Source: Cellulomonas wangleii
GTDB lineage: Bacteria > Actinomycetota > Actinomycetes > Actinomycetales > Cellulomonadaceae
Direction of reading: 5' to 3'
Assembly: GCF_018388445.1 (NCBI RefSeq)
Contig: NZ_CP074405.1
Coordinates: forward strand, 3,162,001-3,226,000
DNA: 64,000 nucleotides
Shown here: positions 51,547-58,972 of the stretch, one piece after another
Numbering within the stretch: the first letter of the stretch is position 1
Layout of the letters: every line of letters begins with the position of its first letter
The notes under the pieces: generated by a model
Databases searched by the model: none
The model's input: the letters and a program-made list of their open reading frames with translations, nothing else
Told to the model about the DNA's origin: nothing
Program-made: the position numbers and the translations under genes

Positions 51547-51836
51547 GCGCCGAGGAGATCACGCCGACACCCGCGACCGACATCGGCACGCTCACGGCCG
51601 AGGCGGCCCTCGCCCGCGCGCAGCTGGCCGAGACCGTCGACGCGCTCGTCGACCGGGTCGACCCGCGCCGGCAGGCCGAGCGGGCCAAGGACCGGGGCCG
51701 CCGCCTCGTCTTCGACGCGACGGACCCGGCAGCCCTGCCCGAGGACCGCGCCCGCGCGCGCAAGGTGCTCGTGGTTGCCGGTGTCGTCGTGGCACTGGTG
51801 GTCGTGGGCATCGTGCGCCGCGCCACGCGGGACTGA
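51543..51836 (+). CDS. DUF3618 domain protein
   Basis: 97 residues from GTG 51543, overlapping the holin-family gene by 4 bases. The DUF3618 core is AALARAQLAETVDALVDRVDPRRQAERAKDRG, read in parts, followed by a single C-terminal membrane helix (VLVVAGVVVALVVVGIV) and RRATRD. Tail-anchored small protein of unknown function. Its last codons are part of a 17-base tandem repeat. Confidence 0.85.
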   Translation: MSAEEITPTPATDIGTLTAEAALARAQLAETVDALVDRVDPRRQAERAKDRGRRLVFDATDPAALPEDRARARKVLVVAGVVVALVVVGIVRRATRD

Positions 51837-51890
51837 GGGACACGCGGGACTGAGGACCACGCCGGACTCAGGGCCACGCTGGACTCAGGA
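51822..51890. repeat. Four tandem 17-base units spanning the DUF3618 stop codon
   Basis: CACGCGGGACTGAGG recurs at 51824 and 51841, then diverged copies CACGCCGGACTCAGG at 51858 and CACGCTGGACTCAGG at 51875. The period is exactly 17. The first unit encodes the last residues and stop of DUF3618. Confidence 0.85.
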
Positions 51891-51913
51891 CGCGCGCACC
51901 GCAGGCACGACGC

Positions 51914-51968
51914 CGACGGCCGCGGTCGAGCCACCCGGGTGATCCGGGTGGTCCGACCGCGGCCGTCG
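51914..51968. terminator. Very large hairpin between convergent DUF3618 and bldC-like genes
   Basis: Perfect 15-bp outer stem (CGACGGCCGCGGTCG/CGACCGCGGCCGTCG), a small interior mismatch, then CCACCCGG/CCGGGTGG around GTGAT. It can terminate both directions. Confidence 0.85.
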
Positions 51969-52070
51969 TGCGTGCCGGAGGCCTGGTGCCGGAGGCCGGC
52001 GTCGGGACGTCTCGCACACTCCCCCGCGGTGCGCGCAACACGTCGACGCTGGTGCCCCCTGCGCCGGACC

Positions 52071-52286
52071 TCAGGACTGCGGGGTCGTCCTGGGCTGCGG
52101 GACGCCGTTCAGCAGGTCACGGACCTCGGACTCGCGGTACCGGCGGTGGCCGCCGAGCGTGCGGATCGAGGAGAGCTTGCCGGACTTGGCCCAGCGGGTC
52201 ACGGTCTTCGGGTCGACCCGGAACAGGGTCGCGACCTCGGACGGCGTGAGGAGTGCTTCGGCCTCTGACGAGTGTGCGGTGGACAC
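52071..52286 (-). CDS. bldC: BldC-like MerR/excisionase-type DNA-binding protein
   Basis: 71 residues from GTG 52286, chosen for GGGAGG six bases before; the longer frame upstream is not used. LLTPSEVATLFRVDPKTVTRWAKSGKL then SSIRTLGGHRRYRESEVRDLL is almost the textbook BldC winged helix with its wing. BldC binds direct repeats and controls developmental genes in Streptomyces; in non-sporulating relatives its targets are less clear. Confidence 0.9.
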   Translation of the reverse strand: MSTAHSSEAEALLTPSEVATLFRVDPKTVTRWAKSGKLSSIRTLGGHRRYRESEVRDLLNGVPQPRTTPQS

Positions 52287-52537
52287 TGGATACCTCCCAT
52301 GTGTGACCGCCCCGAGCCTCCGAGTCATGTCACTTGGTCCGCGGCGGGGCGTACGTCTTGGTACTGAATCTGACACATCGGGCACCCCGGCAGGTCGTCG
52401 GCGACGCGGATCCGGTCGCCGCCACCGTGATCCGGACGCCGAAACCGTCACCACGGCGCTGGGGTGCCGTCGACAAGCAGCAGCCTAAACCCGCCTCAAT
52501 CCGGACACATCTCCGATCGCCACCCGAACGGCGTCGC

Positions 52538-52556
52538 ACGAACGTGTGACGTTCGT
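52538..52556. promoter_or_regulatory. Perfect palindrome in the bldC-DUF3073 region
   Basis: ACGAACGT-GTG-ACGTTCGT. A partial copy, CACGAACGGTGTAG, lies at about 52654. Spacing differs from the LexA box. Confidence 0.5.
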
Positions 52557-52701
52557 CTCCTGGGATGATTGCCCGGTTCGGGGTGCTCTGCACGACGCAT
52601 GTCGTGACCAGCGCAAACGCAGGGCATCGAAGCGCATCAACGCTCTGACGTGCACGAACGGTGTAGCGTGGACACGTTCCCGCAGCGGTTCGCAACGGGA
52701 A

Positions 52702-52717
52702 TGTGATCTGCGTCACA
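52702..52717. promoter_or_regulatory. Perfect CRP/GlxR-type site
   Basis: TGTGA-TCTGCG-TCACA is an exact consensus match, 262 bases upstream of the DUF3073 gene and about 415 upstream of the bldC-like gene. Confidence 0.6.
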
Positions 52718-52978
52718 GTGAGCCGCGCCAGAGGGCGCGACGCCCACGGCGCGGCCGGCCACCCGTGCGCCGACCCGCAGAACGCCGCAGTCAGAGCAGA
52801 CATCCGTGAAGTCAGCGCCGCCTGGCACCCACCGTCACGTGTCCCAACCCACCTGGCGCAGGTGGTCGGAATGGATCGCGACCCTGTACCGTTGCCACAC
52901 GAAGAGACTCAACAGCACCCGGGGCCGCACGTGTCAGCACGGAGCCGCCCCGCTTCCACGTTAGAGGGGGTCGATGCC

Positions 52979-53188
52979 ATGGGGCGCGGCCGTCAGAAGG
53001 CAAAGCAGACGAAGGTGGCGCGGGAGCTGAAGTACTTCAGCCCTGACACCAACTACCGGGCTCTCGAGCAGGAGCTCACGTCGCGCAGCCGCAACGATGT
53101 CGTCACGGACAGCCGCCGCAGCGCGGTGAGCACGGACGACGACGACCCCGCCGGTCGTGACCGCTGGCCCCGGGACGACGACTTCTGA
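52979..53188 (+). CDS. DUF3073 family protein
   Basis: 69 residues from ATG 52979 with AGAGGGGGT before. MGRGRQKAKQTKVARELKYFS then PDTNYRALEQEL is the hallmark N-terminus of DUF3073, an actinobacterium-specific small basic protein, followed by an acidic disordered tail (STDDDDPAG). Function unknown; its position beside purM/purF is common in actinobacteria. Confidence 0.93.
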   Translation: MGRGRQKAKQTKVARELKYFSPDTNYRALEQELTSRSRNDVVTDSRRSAVSTDDDDPAGRDRWPRDDDF

Positions 53189-53227
53189 GCCTGCCCGGGG
53201 GCTGATCGGCGCAGACGACCGCGACGA

Positions 53228-53257
53228 CGCGTCGCCGACCTTCGGGTCGGCGACGCG
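53228..53257. terminator. UUCG-loop terminator between DUF3073 and purM
   Basis: CGCGTCGCCGACC-TTCG-GGTCGGCGACGCG, a perfect 13-bp stem with a stable tetraloop, between convergent genes. Confidence 0.88.
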
Positions 53258-53302
53258 CTGTCGCGCGCGCGAGGCCGCGTGCAGGCGATGCGCACACCGG
53301 TC

Positions 53303-54424
53303 TCACGCCGTGCGGTAGGTCCCGTGCAGCCGGACGGCACCGCCCTGGACGCCCTTGGTCCCCGCGACGACGTCCGCCGCGGTGGCGTCGTCGGCCCGGG
53401 CGTCCCGCACCGTCCCCAGCACCCAGGCCGGCATCCCGAGCTCGCGCGCGGCGCGCTGGACCTCGTCCGCCACGTCGGGCGCGACCACGGCGACCATGCC
53501 GACGCCGAGGTTGAGGGTGCTCTCCAGGTCGCCCCAGGGCACGGCCCCGAGGCCCTGCACGAGCGCGAACACCGGCGGCAGCACCCACGAGGCCCGGTCG
53601 ACGTCCGCGACGAGGCCGGGGGGAAGCACACGGGCCACGTTGGCCGCCAGGCCCCCGCCCGTGACGTGGCTGAACACGTGCACCTGCTCGGGCCCGAACC
53701 GCTCGACCAGCGCGAGGCAGTCCGCCGCGTAGACGCGGGTCGGCTCCAGCAGCTCCTCGCCCAGCGTGCGCCCGAGGTCGTCGACGTGCCGGTCCAGGCC
53801 CCAGCCGGCGACCTGGACGACCCGTCGCACCAGCGAGTAGCCGTTCGAGTGCAGACCCGAGGACCCGAGGGCCACGAGCACGTCGCCGGCGCGGACGCGC
53901 TCGGGACCCAGCAGCTCGTCCGCCTCGACCACGCCGGTCGCGGCGCCGGCGACGTCGTACTCGTCCGGAGCGAGCAGCCCGGGGTGCTCGGCGGTCTCGC
54001 CGCCGACGAGCGCGGTGCCGGCCACCGAGCACGCGGCCGCGATGCCGCGCACCACGTCGGCGATGCGCTCCGGCACGACCCGCCCGCACGCGATGTAGTC
54101 CGTCATGAACAGCGGCCGGGCGCCGACCACCACGATGTCGTCCACGACCATGCCGACCAGGTCGAAGCCGATGGTGTCGTGCACGTCCATCGCCTGCGCG
54201 ATGGCGACCTTGGTGCCCACGCCGTCCGTGGACGTCGCCAGCAGGGGCCGGCGGTAGGCGGTGAGCGCGGCCGCGTCGTACAGGCCGGCGAACCCGCCGA
54301 CCCCGCCGAGGACCTGAGGCCCGTGCGTCGCCCGCACGGCGTCCTTCATCAGCTCGACGGCCCTGTCCCCCGCCTCCGTGTCCACGCCCGCGGACGCGTA
54401 CGTGACGGGCTGCGGGGCGCTCAC
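53303..54424 (-). CDS. purM: Phosphoribosylformylglycinamidine cyclo-ligase (AIR synthetase)
   Basis: 373 residues from GTG 54424. PurM signatures: TYASAGVDTEAGDRAVE, LATSTDGVGTKVAIAQ, DLVGMVVDDIVVVGARPLFMTDYI, VGGETAEHPG, SSGLHSNGYSLVR, SHVTGGGLAANVARVLP. Makes aminoimidazole ribotide in purine synthesis. GTGA overlap with purF couples their translation. The longer frame upstream is inside purF. Confidence 0.96.
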   Translation of the reverse strand: MSAPQPVTYASAGVDTEAGDRAVELMKDAVRATHGPQVLGGVGGFAGLYDAAALTAYRRPLLATSTDGVGTKVAIAQAMDVHDTIGFDLVGMVVDDIVVVGARPLFMTDYIACGRVVPERIADVVRGIAAACSVAGTALVGGETAEHPGLLAPDEYDVAGAATGVVEADELLGPERVRAGDVLVALGSSGLHSNGYSLVRRVVQVAGWGLDRHVDDLGRTLGEELLEPTRVYAADCLALVERFGPEQVHVFSHVTGGGLAANVARVLPPGLVADVDRASWVLPPVFALVQGLGAVPWGDLESTLNLGVGMVAVVAPDVADEVQRAARELGMPAWVLGTVRDARADDATAADVVAGTKGVQGGAVRLHGTYRTA

Positions 54425-55986
54425 GGGTGCTCCAGCGCGGACGCGCCACCGGCTGCCGGGACGATGCTGAGCAGACCGTCCTCGGGCTGCCCCAACGGCA
54501 GCTGGTTCTGCTCCAGCAGGTGCTTGCCGAGCCGCTCCGACGGGGGCAGCTCGATGGGGTACCGGCCGCTGAAGCACGCGGTGCACAGCTGCGACGCAGG
54601 CTGCTCGGTGGCGGTGATCATGCCCTCCTCGGACAGGTAGCCCAGCGAGTCGGCGCCCAGCGACCGGGCGATCTCCTCCACCCCCAGGCCGTTGGCGATG
54701 AGCTCGGCACGCGACGCGAAGTCGATGCCGTAGAAGCAGGGCCACTTCACGGGTGGCGCGGTGATGCGGATGTGGACCTCAGCGGCCCCGGACTCGCGCA
54801 GCATCCGCACGAGCGCACGCTGGGTGTTGCCCCGCACGATCGTGTCGTCGACGACCACCAGCCGCTTGCCGCGGATGACGTCCTTGAGCGGGTTGAGCTT
54901 GAGCCGGATGCCGAGCTGGCGCAGCGTCTGCGACGGCTGGATGAACGTGCGCCCGACGTACGCGTTCTTCGTCAGGCCCTGACCGAAGGGGATGCCGGAC
55001 TTGGCCGCGTAGCCCACCGCGGCGGGCGTCCCGGACTCGGGCACGGGGATCACGAGGTCCGCCTCGACGGGGTGCTCGACCGCGAGCCGGCGCCCCATCG
55101 CGACACGCGCGGCGTGCACGGACCGCCCGTTGATCGTGGTGTCGGGCCGCGCCAGGTAGACGTACTCGAAGACGCAGCCGGCGCGGTCGATCGGGGCGAA
55201 CCGCGTCGAGCGCAGCCCGTCGGCGTCGATCGCGATGAACTCCCCCGGCTCGACCTCACGGACGTACGACGCACCGACGATGTCCAGCGCCGAGGTCTCG
55301 GACGCGACGACCCAGCCGCGCTCGAGGCGCCCGAGGACCAGCGGGCGCACGCCCTGCGGGTCACGCGCGGCGTACAGCGTGCGCTCGTCCATGAAGACCA
55401 GGCAGAAGGCGCCGCGCAGCCGCGGCAGCACCTCGAGCGCCGTGGCCTCCAGCGTGTGGTCGGGGTCCCCCGCGAGCAGCGCCGTGATCAGCGCCGTGTC
55501 GGTGGTGTTGCCGCGCGCGAGCTCGCCGCGCCGCTGGCTGCCGTACCGCTCGGCGACGAGGTCGACGAGCTCGGCGGAGTTGGTGAGGTTGCCGTTGTGG
55601 CCCAGGGCGACGGTACCCGCGGCGGTCGCCCCCAGCGTCGGCTGCGCGTTCTCCCACGTCGAGCCGCCCGTGGTCGAGTACCGGGTGTGGCCGATCGCGA
55701 TGTGCCCCTGCAGGGCGTTCAGCGCGGTCTCGTCGAAGACCTGGGAGACCAGGCCCATGTCCTTGTAGACGAGCAGCTGCTGGCCGTTGGACGTCGCGAT
55801 GCCCGCCGACTCCTGGCCGCGGTGCTGCAACGCGTAGAGGCCGAAGTAGGTGAGCTTCGCCACCTCTTCGCCGGGTGCCCAGACGCCGAAGACACCGCAG
55901 GCGTCCTGCGGGCCTTTCTCGCCGGGTAGAAGGTCGTGGGTGAGACGTCCGTCTGCGCGGGGGGCCACGGCACCATGGTGGCACAC
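54421..55986 (-). CDS. purF: Amidophosphoribosyltransferase
   Basis: 521 residues from GTG 55986; GTG 55968 is an alternative. A propeptide precedes the N-terminal nucleophile Cys30 (DACGVFGVWAPG). Glutaminase domain: LQHRGQESAGIA, GHTRYSTTG, LGHNGNL. The phosphoribosyltransferase domain has VVVDDTIVRGNT (PRPP loop). Cysteines in AGCVFEYVY, KWPCFYGID and LCTACFSG match the four 4Fe-4S ligands of the Bacillus-type enzyme. First committed step of purine synthesis. Confidence 0.96.
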   Translation of the reverse strand: MCHHGAVAPRADGRLTHDLLPGEKGPQDACGVFGVWAPGEEVAKLTYFGLYALQHRGQESAGIATSNGQQLLVYKDMGLVSQVFDETALNALQGHIAIGHTRYSTTGGSTWENAQPTLGATAAGTVALGHNGNLTNSAELVDLVAERYGSQRRGELARGNTTDTALITALLAGDPDHTLEATALEVLPRLRGAFCLVFMDERTLYAARDPQGVRPLVLGRLERGWVVASETSALDIVGASYVREVEPGEFIAIDADGLRSTRFAPIDRAGCVFEYVYLARPDTTINGRSVHAARVAMGRRLAVEHPVEADLVIPVPESGTPAAVGYAAKSGIPFGQGLTKNAYVGRTFIQPSQTLRQLGIRLKLNPLKDVIRGKRLVVVDDTIVRGNTQRALVRMLRESGAAEVHIRITAPPVKWPCFYGIDFASRAELIANGLGVEEIARSLGADSLGYLSEEGMITATEQPASQLCTACFSGRYPIELPPSERLGKHLLEQNQLPLGQPEDGLLSIVPAAGGASALEHP

Positions 55987-56038
55987 CCCGGGTCACCCCG
56001 GCTCGCCCGTCCACCGGACGGCGGCGGGCACGGCCCCG

Positions 56039-56473
56039 TCAGGCGGGCGGTGCGGGGCGACGGCCCCGAGTGCTCCGCCGGTCCGCGAGCAGGGCCAGCA
56101 CCCCGCCCACCAGGGCACCGACGATGCCCAGCGAGAGCGCGAGCAGCCAGCGCACGCCGTTCTCGCCGCCCAGGAACGGCAGCACCCCGCCGTCCGCGGT
56201 GCTGCTGCTCCCGTCGGACGTCAGGGCCGCGACGACGAGCCCGACGACCATGCCGACCAGGGCCCCGGCCACCAGGAACGCGCCGTACCGCGGCGCGCGG
56301 CGCACCGTCGCGGGCACCGCGACCCGTGCGAGCTCGGCCTCGTCCGGCGTGCCGGGCGCCTCGTCCGGGGTACCGGGAGCAGCGGGCGGGGGTCCCGCCG
56401 GGGCCGTCGGCGCCGGGACGTCCTGGCGGGTGTCGTCGTGGGCGTCGTCGGCGGGGCGGGGCGTGTCGGGCAC
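56039..56473 (-). CDS. Hypothetical membrane protein with Pro-rich cytoplasmic N-terminus
   Basis: 144 residues from GTG 56473. Residues 1-55 are Pro/Ala/Asp-rich. Two membrane helices follow (GAFLVAGALVGMVVGLVVAAL and WLLALSLGIVGALVGGVLALL, given in part) with a short loop and a basic end. Similar small proteins are found next to purF in other actinobacteria. Function unknown. Confidence 0.7.
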   Translation of the reverse strand: MPDTPRPADDAHDDTRQDVPAPTAPAGPPPAAPGTPDEAPGTPDEAELARVAVPATVRRAPRYGAFLVAGALVGMVVGLVVAALTSDGSSSTADGGVLPFLGGENGVRWLLALSLGIVGALVGGVLALLADRRSTRGRRPAPPA

Positions 56474-56487
56474 GGGACGATCGTAGG

Positions 56488-56865
56488 TCAGCGGCTCCGC
56501 GTCGCCTGCAGCGGCAGCAGGTGCCCCAGGTCGGCCCGCTCGCCCGACGCGTGCACCCGTCCCGCCGCGACCGCCTCGTCCCACGTGACGTCACCGGCGG
56601 CCAGGGCGAGCCACGTGGCCGGGTCCGTCTCCACGACGTTGGGCGGCGTGCCACGGGTGTGGCGCGGCCCCTCGACGGCCTGCACCGCGCCGTCGGGCGG
56701 CACGCGGACCTCGACGGCGTTGCCCGGCGCCACGTCCGCGAGCTCCTCGAGCGTGAAGCGCACCGCGGTGCGCCGCACGGCCGTCGGGGCGGAGCCCGGG
56801 TCCGCGCGCCACGCCTGCAGCGCGGCGCGCCCGTCGGCGGGGTCGGTACGGCGACGCGGTGACAC
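56488..56865 (-). CDS. Sterol carrier family (SCP2-like) protein
   Basis: 125 residues from GTG 56865, nine bases after GGAGG; an ATG three codons upstream has no spacing to that site. Typical stretches: [47 protein letters not shown] and [21 protein letters not shown], the SCP2-like pattern of small actinobacterial proteins encoded beside purF. Ligand unknown. Confidence 0.85.
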   Translation of the reverse strand: MSPRRRTDPADGRAALQAWRADPGSAPTAVRRTAVRFTLEELADVAPGNAVEVRVPPDGAVQAVEGPRHTRGTPPNVVETDPATWLALAAGDVTWDEAVAAGRVHASGERADLGHLLPLQATRSR

Positions 56866-56915
56866 GTGTTCCATCCTCCCCCACGCGTGCCGGGACGTCC
56901 GACCGTGGCGGCTGC

Positions 56916-57563
56916 TCAGTCCTGCCCGTCCAGCCAGGCCAGCACGGCCCGCACCCGGCGGTGGTCGTCGGGGCCGACGGGCAGGTCGAGCTTGGTGAAG
57001 ATGCTGCCGATGTGCTTGGCCACCGCTTTCTCCGTGACCACGAGCGCGGCCGCGACGCCGGCGTTGGAGCGCCCCTGCGCCATGAGCTCGAGCACCTCGC
57101 GCTCGCGCGCCGTGAGCCGTGCCAGCGGGGAGGCCCGCCGTCGCGCCATGATCGCGGCGACCACCTCCGGGTCGAGCACCGTGCCCCCGGCGGCCACGGT
57201 CCGGACGGCGTCGACGAAGCCTGCCGGGTCGGACACCCGCTCCTTGAGCAGGTAGCCGACGGCGCCGGCGCCGTCGGCCAGGAGCTCGCGCGCGTACAGG
57301 TGCTCGACGTACTGGCTCAGCACCATCACCGGCAGCCCCGGCCGGCGCCGGCGTGCCTCGATCGCGGCGCGCAGGCCCTCGTCGCTGAACCCCGGCGGCA
57401 GCCGCACGTCGACGACGGCGACGTCGAGGGTCGGGTCCGCGAGCGCGACCTCGAGCGCCGGGGCGTCCTCGACGGCCGCGACGACCTCGCAGCCGTGCGC
57501 CGTCAGCAGCCGGATCAGGCCGTCGCGGAGGAGTGCGAGGTCTTCGGCGAGGACCACGCGCAC
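56916..57563 (-). CDS. NarL/LuxR-type response regulator
   Basis: 215 residues from GTG 57563 with GGAGG four bases before. Receiver domain: acidic pair at [10 protein letters not shown], phospho-acceptor Asp in [11 protein letters not shown], Thr/Ser position MVLSQY, Lys in YLLKERV. C-terminal LuxR helix-turn-helix [25 protein letters not shown] then [19 protein letters not shown]. The start lies 49 bases inside the 3' end of the kinase gene, so the two are coupled. Confidence 0.93.
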   Translation of the reverse strand: MRVVLAEDLALLRDGLIRLLTAHGCEVVAAVEDAPALEVALADPTLDVAVVDVRLPPGFSDEGLRAAIEARRRRPGLPVMVLSQYVEHLYARELLADGAGAVGYLLKERVSDPAGFVDAVRTVAAGGTVLDPEVVAAIMARRRASPLARLTAREREVLELMAQGRSNAGVAAALVVTEKAVAKHIGSIFTKLDLPVGPDDHRRVRAVLAWLDGQD

Positions 57564-58834
57564 GGCACCTCCAGGTGGATGACTGTCGGACCGCCCGGCG
57601 GGCTGTCGACGCCCATGGTGCCGTCGAACGCCGCCAGGCGGGAGCGGACGCCCTGCAGGCCCGAGCCCTGGGCGGGGTCGGCCCCGCCGACCCCGTCGTC
57701 CCCGACCTCGACGCGGAGCACCGGCCCGTCCGCCTGCAGCCGGACCCACGCCCGCGTCGCGTCCGCGTGCTTGACGACGTTGGCCAGCGACTCGGCGACC
57801 GCGAAGTACGCCGCCGACTCGACGGCCGGCGGCGGCCGCCCGGGCAGCCGGTCGGTCAGCGTCACGGGCACGGTGAGGTCCAGCGCGAGCGCCTCGACCG
57901 CACCCGACAGGCCGCGGTCGGCGAGCACCGGCGGGTGGATCCCCTGGACCAGGTCGCGCAGGTCGCGCAGCACGGCGGCCGTGGTGCCGCGGGCCTCCTG
58001 CAGCAGGGCGCGGGCCTCGTCGGGGTCGTCTGCCATCAGCTCGGCGACCATGCCGAGGGTCAGGCCCAGCGACACGAGCCGCGCCTGCGCCCCGTCGTGC
58101 AGGTCCCGTTCGATGCGCCGCAGCCCGGCCGCCGCGTCGTCCACGCTCTGCGAGCGCGAGGCCGCCAGGTCCTGGACCCGCTGCTCGAGCAGCGCCTGCC
58201 GGCCGGGTGAGAGGAGTGCGGCGTCCGCCGCGGCACGCGCCCGCCCCAGGGCGTCACCGTGGCGCCACCACGTCCACGCGGCCAGGACGGCGAGCACGAC
58301 GAGGGCGACCGCCCACGGCCAGGGCACGCCGCCCGCCGGGAGCACCAGCGCGAGGACCACGGCGGCGACCGTCACCGGGACCAGCAGGACGACGAGGGCG
58401 CTGAGCAGCAACCCACCCGTGCCCGCGAAGGCGACCCACCCGAGCAGGCGCCAGGCGTCGGCGTCCACGAGCCAGCGCCACCCCTGGCGGAAGGGCTCGG
58501 TGGCGCCGCGGCTCAGCGCCGCCAGGTCCGTCCCCCGCAGGGTGCCGTCGGCGCCCAGCCCCCACGCGCCCGGCTCCAGCAGCGGCGACGGCTCCTGCGT
58601 CCGCAGCTCGACCAGCGGCACCGGGTGCCCGAGGGCGGACGTCGCGAGCTCCCGGCCGGCGCGGGCGAGGCCGTGCACCGCCGGCAGCAGCGCGCGCAGG
58701 AGCGCGAGCCCGACGCCCAGCGGCGCCAGCACCAGGGCGACGACGGTGAGGCCCGTCAGCAGCAGGCTCGGCACGGCGAGCAGGACGAGCGCGAGCGACC
58801 TGCCGGTCGCGGCCCAGGGGGTACGGCGTTCCAT
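57515..58834 (-). CDS. Sensor histidine kinase (HisKA_3/NarX type)
   Basis: 439 residues from ATG 58834. N-terminal membrane region with two hydrophobic hairpins (about 12-52 and 140-190) forms a putative sensor domain. The phospho-acceptor His246 is in [17 protein letters not shown]; the ATP-binding domain has [15 protein letters not shown] (N-box) and [20 protein letters not shown] (G-boxes). Its 3' end runs into the regulator gene. Upstream is the divergent MMPL transporter, a likely target of the system. Confidence 0.92.
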   Translation of the reverse strand: MERRTPWAATGRSLALVLLAVPSLLLTGLTVVALVLAPLGVGLALLRALLPAVHGLARAGRELATSALGHPVPLVELRTQEPSPLLEPGAWGLGADGTLRGTDLAALSRGATEPFRQGWRWLVDADAWRLLGWVAFAGTGGLLLSALVVLLVPVTVAAVVLALVLPAGGVPWPWAVALVVLAVLAAWTWWRHGDALGRARAAADAALLSPGRQALLEQRVQDLAASRSQSVDDAAAGLRRIERDLHDGAQARLVSLGLTLGMVAELMADDPDEARALLQEARGTTAAVLRDLRDLVQGIHPPVLADRGLSGAVEALALDLTVPVTLTDRLPGRPPPAVESAAYFAVAESLANVVKHADATRAWVRLQADGPVLRVEVGDDGVGGADPAQGSGLQGVRSRLAAFDGTMGVDSPPGGPTVIHLEVPCAWSSPKTSHSSATA

Positions 58835-58972
58835 GCCGCCATCCTGGCCGCGGGCGCACCGGTTGTCGGGGGTGCCAGGTCCACCATCCGTCCGGGTGCG
58901 GCCACTCCTGACCGGCACCCCACCGCCGGGCCAGCGTGGGACCCGACCGCTCGTCGAGCCCCGGAGGCCACC

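Larger units (their letters stand above)
52287..52978. other. 692-base region between bldC-like and DUF3073 genes
   Basis: No supported gene: frames are short, Arg/Cys-rich and lack ribosome sites. It holds the promoters of both divergent genes, a perfect 8-3-8 palindrome (52538-52556) and a perfect CRP-type site (52702-52717). A small RNA cannot be ruled out by eye. Confidence 0.5.

Noticed and set aside
51112..51836. Prophage lysis module, suggested by the holin-family name
   Set aside because: The holin-family/DUF3618 pair is a standard chromosomal set in actinobacteria and no phage structural or lysis genes are nearby.
52538..52556. LexA (SOS) box
   Set aside because: The halves CGAAC and GTTCG are 7 bases apart, whereas actinobacterial LexA boxes need a 4-base spacer.
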